NCBI GenBank assembly: GCA_030595015.1
Contig: JAUVDZ010000082.1
Location: 1-5,531, forward strand
Direction of reading: 5' to 3'
Origin: Candidatus Peregrinibacteria bacterium
GTDB lineage: Bacteria; Patescibacteriota; Gracilibacteria; UBA1369; PNNO01
Length of the DNA stretch: 5,531 nucleotides
Positions 1 through 3,667 of the stretch are shown piece after piece (the first letter of the stretch is position 1; every line of letters starts with the position of its first letter). Both the position numbers and the translations under genes were made by a program. The notes under the pieces are model-generated. The model worked only from the letters and a program-made list of their open reading frames with translations, had not been told where the DNA came from and ran no database searches.

Positions 1-1
1 A

Positions 2-178
2 CGAAATGAAAATGTAGATTTAGAAGAAATTGCCTCAAAATTCGGAGGTGGGGGTCATAAAAAAGCTTCAGGCTTTACAATGCCGGGAAAACTCGAAAAA
101 GAAACAACGTGGAGGATTATACCTGCTCACGATAAACGCAAACATAGATCCTTAAATAAGGAAACGAAAAAGGATTAA
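2..178 (+). CDS. DHH-family phosphoesterase, C-terminal DHHA1 end (5' partial)
   Basis: Only the last 58 codons are in the window; the frame is open from base 2 to a TAA at 176-178. The translation contains FGGGGHKKASGF at about residues 14-25 of the visible part. This is the glycine-rich GGGH motif of the DHHA1 domain, which binds the substrate in DHH phosphoesterases. Spacing and sequence resemble the NrnA-like (oligoribonuclease / pAp phosphatase) and related CPR DHH proteins rather than RecJ, but the catalytic DHH domain lies outside the window, so the substrate cannot be assigned. A lysine- and arginine-rich tail of roughly 18 residues follows the domain. The gene runs in the same direction as the two membrane-protein genes downstream, with a 67-base gap to the next start. 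Family assignment is firm from the motif; the exact function is open. Confidence 0.85.
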   Translation, partial: RNENVDLEEIASKFGGGGHKKASGFTMPGKLEKETTWRIIPAHDKRKHRSLNKETKKD

Positions 179-184
179 TTCAAC

Positions 185-211
185 TTGTTATTACCCTTCA
201 GTCCTGATAAT
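185..211 (+). promoter_or_regulatory. possible weak sigma70 promoter for the membrane-protein pair
   Basis: The gap between the phosphoesterase stop and the start at 246 contains TTGTTA (185-190), a 15-base spacer, and GATAAT (206-211), which matches TATAAT at 5 of 6 positions. The spacer is shorter than the ideal 17 bases. No convincing terminator hairpin precedes it, so read-through from the upstream gene is equally possible. Tentative. Confidence 0.25.
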
Positions 212-245
212 CTTTGAGCACTAAATATCCAATCAATAAATAAAT

Positions 246-1193
246 ATGAAGTTTCGAATTGCAATTGCTGTTTTACTTGTGCTGATTTTTGGGCTTGTTA
301 CAATTCCTACGTTTTTTATTCGATCCATTGTTAAAACCTATTTAAATCCGGCTTTTTATGAAGGCCCGGTCGTAGAAGAATCATATGAATATTTGGTGGA
401 TTTTTTGGATGAGGAAATCTCTCAGGATGAAGCTGTAAGCGAATATTTTGATAGCAGTGAGGTCGATGTATTGGTTAGAGAATATATTACAAGCGTAGAT
501 TTACGAACTGTAATTCAGGAATTCATCAGTCAGATGAATAATATTTCTGATGGACGGAAATCCAATATAATAACTGTCTCGTTGGATCCTTTAAAAGATG
601 GAATGCCAGGTATGGCAAATGATGTAGCGACTCATATTGTTGATAAAATACCTGCTTGTGAAGATGAAATTGAAGATTTAGCCGAATTTTTAAAAGATGG
701 ATTACCTGATTGTATTCCGCAGGAGATTGAAAAAAGTTCTCTTATTAATCCTTTGGCCTTAGAGATTGAAAAAAATATGTCAGATATGATTCCTGGCGAA
801 TTTTCACTTGATTTAAATACTGCCGGAGAAGGGGACACAGCTTCATTTACGCAGTTATTGTTTATATTTAAATATGCGCAAATGATGTTGCCTCTATTTA
901 TGTTAATTTTGCTTTTATTAATGACATTAATTATTTATAAACCATATATAAGAACAGTAAAATTTATTGGTACCAGTTTTGCTTTAGGGGGTGTTTTGTC
1001 TCTTGTCGCAGGACAATTATTCGCTCAAATACCGGATGTATTTAAAGAAAGCATAAATGGTTTGAATAGTTTTTATTCTTATTTGATTGATTTTGTAGTT
1101 GCGTGTATTAATACTTATTCGTTATATTTTATTGGTATTGGCGCTTTGGTTATTTTGATAGGATTTTATTTATCTCATTATTATGACTCATAA
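246..1193 (+). CDS. membrane protein of unknown function with acidic extracytoplasmic domain
   Basis: This encodes 315 residues. One membrane segment lies near the N terminus (about residues 5-25), and three lie near the C terminus (about 212-231, 239-259 and 288-310). Between them is a loop of about 180 residues, rich in Asp and Glu, that is probably outside the membrane. The loop carries two cysteines, Cys138 (in PAC) and Cys156 (in PDCIP), which could form a disulfide; a similar cysteine/proline pattern occurs, as I recall it, in hypothetical membrane proteins of CPR and some other bacteria. The ATG at 246 is the first possible start because an in-frame TAA sits at 237-239; there is no clear Shine-Dalgarno sequence. 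The 3' end overlaps the next gene by 11 bases, suggesting a co-translated pair. No catalytic motif was recognised, and no function is assigned. Confidence 0.85.
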   Translation: MKFRIAIAVLLVLIFGLVTIPTFFIRSIVKTYLNPAFYEGPVVEESYEYLVDFLDEEISQDEAVSEYFDSSEVDVLVREYITSVDLRTVIQEFISQMNNISDGRKSNIITVSLDPLKDGMPGMANDVATHIVDKIPACEDEIEDLAEFLKDGLPDCIPQEIEKSSLINPLALEIEKNMSDMIPGEFSLDLNTAGEGDTASFTQLLFIFKYAQMMLPLFMLILLLLMTLIIYKPYIRTVKFIGTSFALGGVLSLVAGQLFAQIPDVFKESINGLNSFYSYLIDFVVACINTYSLYFIGIGALVILIGFYLSHYYDS

Positions 1194-1560
1194 TAGATAT
1201 TTGGCATTTGTAGCTGTCGCAGGATTAGTAAGTTGGGTTGCATGGATTATTGTGCTTACTAAATTAGATCCATTTGAATCTACTGCTTTAGCACTTGTTT
1301 TATTTTTTGTAAGCTTGTTTTTTGCAATGTCTTGCACATTTACTGTATTTGGCTTTTATTTTAGATTGTGGCTTAACAAAAATGAGATTTATTCAAATCA
1401 CATAGCAATTTCATTTAGACAGGGCATTGAACTCACTGTAATTGCCTTAGGATGCATTTTCTTTATGATTTTAGGCGTTCTTAACTGGTGGTCAGGCTTT
1501 TTACTTATTTTATCTGTTTCTCTTGTAGAGCTTTATTTTGTTATGAGGCAGGAAGCTTAA
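1183..1560 (+). CDS. small four-helix membrane protein, CPR-type conserved hypothetical
   Basis: This 125-residue protein is almost entirely hydrophobic, with probable membrane segments at about residues 7-27, 36-60, 82-100 and 103-121. Polar marks worth noting are RYL near the N terminus, LDPF at 28-31, FRLW at 60-63, SFRQG at 77-81 and NWW at 101-103. From memory these match a conserved small membrane protein seen repeatedly in Patescibacteria, with no known function. The start lies inside the end of the upstream gene (overlap 1183-1193, in another frame) and has no Shine-Dalgarno sequence. Translation probably depends on ribosomes finishing the upstream gene. An intrinsic terminator follows the TAA within 20 bases, so the pair forms the end of a transcription unit. 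The gene is real with high confidence; the role is unknown. Confidence 0.85.
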   Translation: MTHNRYLAFVAVAGLVSWVAWIIVLTKLDPFESTALALVLFFVSLFFAMSCTFTVFGFYFRLWLNKNEIYSNHIAISFRQGIELTVIALGCIFFMILGVLNWWSGFLLILSVSLVELYFVMRQEA

Positions 1561-1577
1561 TTTTTCGCATATCAAAA

Positions 1578-1610
1578 AATCACTTATTTGAATTAAGTGG
1601 TTGTTTTTTT
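1578..1610 (+). terminator. intrinsic terminator after the membrane-protein pair
   Basis: A 9-base stem (AATCACTTA at 1578-1586 with TAAGTGGTT at 1594-1602, one G-U pair) encloses a 7-base loop. It is followed by G and seven T residues (1604-1610). It starts 17 bases after the stop codon at 1560. This is a standard rho-independent layout for plus-strand transcription. Confidence 0.85.
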
Positions 1611-1625
1611 AAATGGAAGGGGTGT

Positions 1626-1667
1626 TTCGGGCGGGGTCACATACGAATGATGTGACGCCCGCCCGAA
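1626..1667 (-). terminator. long GC-rich hairpin, likely terminator of the lipoprotein gene
   Basis: The arms at 1626-1642 and 1650-1667 pair over 17 base pairs with one bulged base, around a 7-base loop. The base of the stem is very GC-rich (TTCGGGCGGG with its complement). It begins 17 bases beyond the lipoprotein stop codon. No T-run follows on the minus strand, so it is not a textbook intrinsic terminator, but its position and strength suggest it ends or protects that transcript. Its composition matches the GC-rich gene, not the AT-rich flanks, so it probably travelled with the gene. Confidence 0.6.
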
Positions 1668-1684
1668 GGATGGTGACTATCTAC

Positions 1685-2458
1685 CTACTGGCTCTCGGCC
1701 TCCACTTTCTTCGGGACCAGGAGGGTCCGTCTTCTGAAGTCGTTGTTGATCTCGATGGCCTGTTCGGCCAATGAGAGGCCCTTTTCTACCTTGGTCACGC
1801 GAACTCCCAACTTGGCTGTACGGTCGTCCTGGACGAGGTCGTAGGCCGTGGGGTTGCCGGTGGCAGTCCTGTGGCTTGGGTATATGACAGGCGGGCGGAT
1901 GCCGATGCGCGGAGCTCGTCGTTTGACTGCTGCGCGGCGGTAGCGACGCTTGTGCGTGCGCTTCTTGGTCTTGACGACCTTGGTGCAGCCTTCGGGGCAG
2001 GGCTTGACACTGAACTCGGCCAGCTTTTTCTTCTGCTTGGCCACGAGCTCTTTGAGCTCTTTTTCCTCCTTGGCGGCGAGCTCTACACGCTTTTTTACCT
2101 GCTTGGCCTCGAGGTTGACCCACTCTTTTCCCTGCTTGGCAAAGAGCTTGCCCAGCGCTTTCTTCTTCTGCTTGAGCGTGAGCTTGCTTGCCTTTTGCGT
2201 GGCAACGAGCTCGTTGAGCTCTTTCATCTGCTCGGCCTTGAGCTTGACTTGTTCCTTCTTCTGCTCGACCGTGAGCTCGGCTTTCTCCTTCTTCTGTTTG
2301 GCCTTGAGATCGGCTTTCTTCTGGGGTTTGGTCGCGGGTTTGGTCTCCGACTTGTCGGGCTCGGCTTTCTTCTTGCCGGGCGTTTTCGTGCAGCCGGTGG
2401 TGCCGAGACCGAAGGTCAGGGCGCAGATGAGGGCGGTGAGGGTCGCGAAATTTCTCAT
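1685..2458 (-). CDS. GC-rich lysine-rich lipoprotein with 11-residue repeats
   Basis: The protein is 257 residues from the ATG at 2458. That start is chosen because AAGGAG lies 6 bases upstream and the next residues form a signal peptide; the frame stays open to a TTG at 2569, but that extension is polar and has no ribosome site. Residues 1-22 are a short positive start plus a hydrophobic core, ending in GLGTTGC with Cys23 as the likely lipidated residue. The lipobox is imperfect, with Thr at -3. Residues 24-50 are a Lys/Pro/Glu linker. Residues 51-148 are about nine 11-residue repeats, predicted to be helical. Residues 151-257 hold CPEGC, an arginine-rich tract (about 168-184) and a mixed C-terminal segment. 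A sampled line is about 58% GC, against 17-38% in neighbours, and Lys is mostly AAG. No family was recognised. A structural or spacer lipoprotein is an inference, as is horizontal origin. Confidence 0.7.
   Translation of the reverse strand: MRNFATLTALICALTFGLGTTGCTKTPGKKKAEPDKSETKPATKPQKKADLKAKQKKEKAELTVEQKKEQVKLKAEQMKELNELVATQKASKLTLKQKKKALGKLFAKQGKEWVNLEAKQVKKRVELAAKEEKELKELVAKQKKKLAEFSVKPCPEGCTKVVKTKKRTHKRRYRRAAVKRRAPRIGIRPPVIYPSHRTATGNPTAYDLVQDDRTAKLGVRVTKVEKGLSLAEQAIEINNDFRRRTLLVPKKVEAESQ
2015..2308 (-). repeat. tandem 33-base repeats encoding 11-residue units
   Basis: The repeat units begin at residues 51, 62, 73, 84, 95, 105, 116, 127 and 138 of the lipoprotein, with a further hydrophobic start at 149. 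Typical units are LTVEQKKEQVK, LKAEQMKELNE, LEAKQVKKRVE and LVAKQKKKLAE; the unit at 95 is one residue short. In the DNA, CTGCTTGGC or a near copy recurs at 2033, 2066, 2099 and 2132, exactly 33 bases apart. A hydrophobic residue every 11 positions is the hendecad pattern of right-handed or straight helical bundles. Confidence 0.8.
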
Positions 2459-2754
2459 GGTTTGCTCCTTGTTGTTCGCGGTTTTTTTTCGAAACGTAAC
2501 CTCATAATCGAGGCTTTTGTTGTAGGTTTTGTAGTCACCGAAAGTAGTACTAATTGCCAAATACCGCAATTAATTGAGTGTTTGATCAATCAGAACACTT
2601 TCGATGCCTCCTTCCATTCTATATTTTAAAGAACAAAGTTCTCTTTTTTGGGCACAAAAGTACCTATTAAAGAGAAACAACTTATAACATAGTTATTAAC
2701 CAGTTGAGCTTTTCATACACGTAAAATTATTGCAAAATAAATGAAAAGGATATC
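2459..2754 (-). other. gene-free leader between the promoter and the lipoprotein gene
   Basis: No convincing gene lies in this stretch. Read on the minus strand from the promoter it contains an imperfect hairpin (2678-2706: five-pair outer stem CAACT/AGTTG and inner stem ATAAC/GTTAT), a boxA-like TGTTCTTTAAAA (2624-2635), an AAGGAGG (2607-2613) with no proper gene after it, an inverted repeat AGTGTT/AACACT (about 2580-2600), a small CCTC/GAGG hairpin (2500-2513), an A-run, and finally AAGGAG before the lipoprotein ATG. Composition shifts from AT-rich near the promoter to GC-rich close to the gene. Confidence 0.5.
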
Positions 2755-2783
2755 AATATAACCCAAAAGTATTATTTTGTCAA
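2755..2783 (-). promoter_or_regulatory. strong sigma70-type promoter reading toward the lipoprotein gene
   Basis: On the minus strand there is a perfect -35 box TTGACA (2783-2778), an exact 17-base spacer, and TATATT (2760-2755), which matches the -10 consensus at 5 of 6 positions. Transcription should start near 2748. The promoter lies 18 bases after the signal peptidase stop codon, and the next minus-strand gene is the lipoprotein, about 290 bases on. No other site in the window comes this close to consensus. Confidence 0.7.
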
Positions 2784-2801
2784 TACCAAAAGAAGAAAAT
2801 C

Positions 2802-3605
2802 CTATTTGAAATAATCAGCTCTATCTATCATTCTAATTAATTCAAAAGGCCATAAAACAACCCATGCCCGGCCTTCTATGTTAGAACTATTTAAAAAATA
2901 ACCCTCTTCGCCTCTGCATCCACCCTGGAAGGCATCTCTAAAGCAACTACGAGAATCTGTACTGTGGCTTCTGTTATCTCCCATAAGGAAGAATTTACCA
3001 TCAGGGACTTCAAATGTTGTTACTCTATTTGTACTTGGAATAGTATTATCGCTATTTTCTTTATTTAAATAATCTTCCGGAAGTTCATATCCGGTTTCAT
3101 ATTCATCATTAAATAAGAAAACTTTACCATCAATAAGTTTGATTGTATCACCTGGAATTCCAATAATTCTTTTAATAAAAAAGTCTTTGTCTGTATGAGG
3201 AGGATGAAAAACAACGATATCTCCACGGGTAGGTTCAGTTAAACTCCATCCGAAAAAGTTTTTATAAACAAGTTTATTCACAATAATATATTCTCCATAA
3301 CCCTGATGACATTCTTCTTCAATAAAATTTAATGTATTGCACATCGAAGGGCCAAAAACCTTAAAAGGTGAGGCTATAAATGTTTGAATAACATAAACTA
3401 AACCAAAGACAATAAGTAAATTAAGTCCTAAATCTAAAATAAATGTTATAAATTTATTTTGTTGTTTCTCTTGTTCTTCATTTGCTTCAGTATTTTCTTT
3501 TTTTGGTTCTTCAGGCTTTGGTTGAGCCTTCATTATTTGTTCAACTTCAGATTGTGCCTTTACCTTTGGTGTTTCCGGTTTAGGTGTATTTTCTTGTTCT
3601 TTCAT
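2802..3605 (-). CDS. lepB: signal peptidase I
   Basis: This membrane serine protease removes signal peptides from exported proteins (S26 family). The 267-residue product has a cytoplasmic N-terminal extension of about 50 residues rich in Pro, Glu and Lys, then one membrane segment (about 53-75). The catalytic core follows: Ser87 in FGPSM, Lys145 in FFIKRIIGIPGD (general base), and the conserved box GDNRSHSTDSR at 209-219. Two loops are unusual: one right after the catalytic serine with Cys89 and Cys99, and one after the last box with Cys221 and Cys230. These look like two disulfide-bonded loops and resemble CPR signal peptidases as I recall them. The ATG is the first possible start because a TGA lies in frame three codons upstream; no Shine-Dalgarno sequence is visible. 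The M23/SLH gene lies 62 bases upstream on the same strand and may share its transcript. Confidence 0.95.
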   Translation of the reverse strand: MKEQENTPKPETPKVKAQSEVEQIMKAQPKPEEPKKENTEANEEQEKQQNKFITFILDLGLNLLIVFGLVYVIQTFIASPFKVFGPSMCNTLNFIEEECHQGYGEYIIVNKLVYKNFFGWSLTEPTRGDIVVFHPPHTDKDFFIKRIIGIPGDTIKLIDGKVFLFNDEYETGYELPEDYLNKENSDNTIPSTNRVTTFEVPDGKFFLMGDNRSHSTDSRSCFRDAFQGGCRGEEGYFLNSSNIEGRAWVVLWPFELIRMIDRADYFK

Positions 3606-3640
3606 AAATAATCATAAAATAAGACCTATAAATATTACAT

Positions 3641-3663
3641 TATTGCGATGTTATATCGCAATA
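3641..3663 (-). repeat. perfect 9-base inverted repeat between the M23/SLH and lepB genes
   Basis: TATTGCGAT (3641-3649) and ATCGCAATA (3655-3663) are exact inverted copies around a 5-base centre, starting 5 bases after the M23/SLH stop. As RNA it would form a hairpin, but no T-run follows in the minus direction, so it may be a weak terminator, an mRNA end-protecting stem, or an operator for lepB. A TTGCGA with a TAATAT 18 bases on overlaps it and could be a poor lepB promoter. Confidence 0.5.
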
Positions 3664-3667
3664 GAAT

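Noticed and set aside
632..838. Minus-strand open frame inside the first membrane-protein gene
   Set aside because: It is a short antisense shadow with no start signal or recognisable motif.
1626..1667. Integron attC site
   Set aside because: The hairpin lacks the conserved GTTRRRY/RYYYAAC core sites, has no extrahelical-base pattern typical of attC, and no integrase is present.
2459..2569. N-terminal extension of the lipoprotein to a TTG at 2569
   Set aside because: It would bury the signal peptide behind 37 polar residues, uses a weak start codon, and has no ribosome site, while ATG 2458 has an ideal one.
1871..2629. Long plus-strand open frames (1871-2629 and 1950-2507) opposite the lipoprotein
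   Set aside because: They are Leu/Phe/Ser-rich mirror images of the Lys/Glu repeats on the other strand, with no ribosome site or family resemblance. The minus frame has the signal peptide and AAGGAG.
2540..2630. Possible rRNA fragments: TACTAATTGCC resembles the 23S 3' end, GCCTCCTT the 16S 3' end, and GTGTTTGATC the 16S 5' end
   Set aside because: Each match is only about 8-11 bases and none continues into flanking conserved rRNA sequence or helices.
2678..2706. DnaA boxes or an origin in the AT-rich gap
   Set aside because: TTATAACAT and TTATTAACC match the DnaA box poorly and no cluster or dnaA/dnaN gene is nearby.
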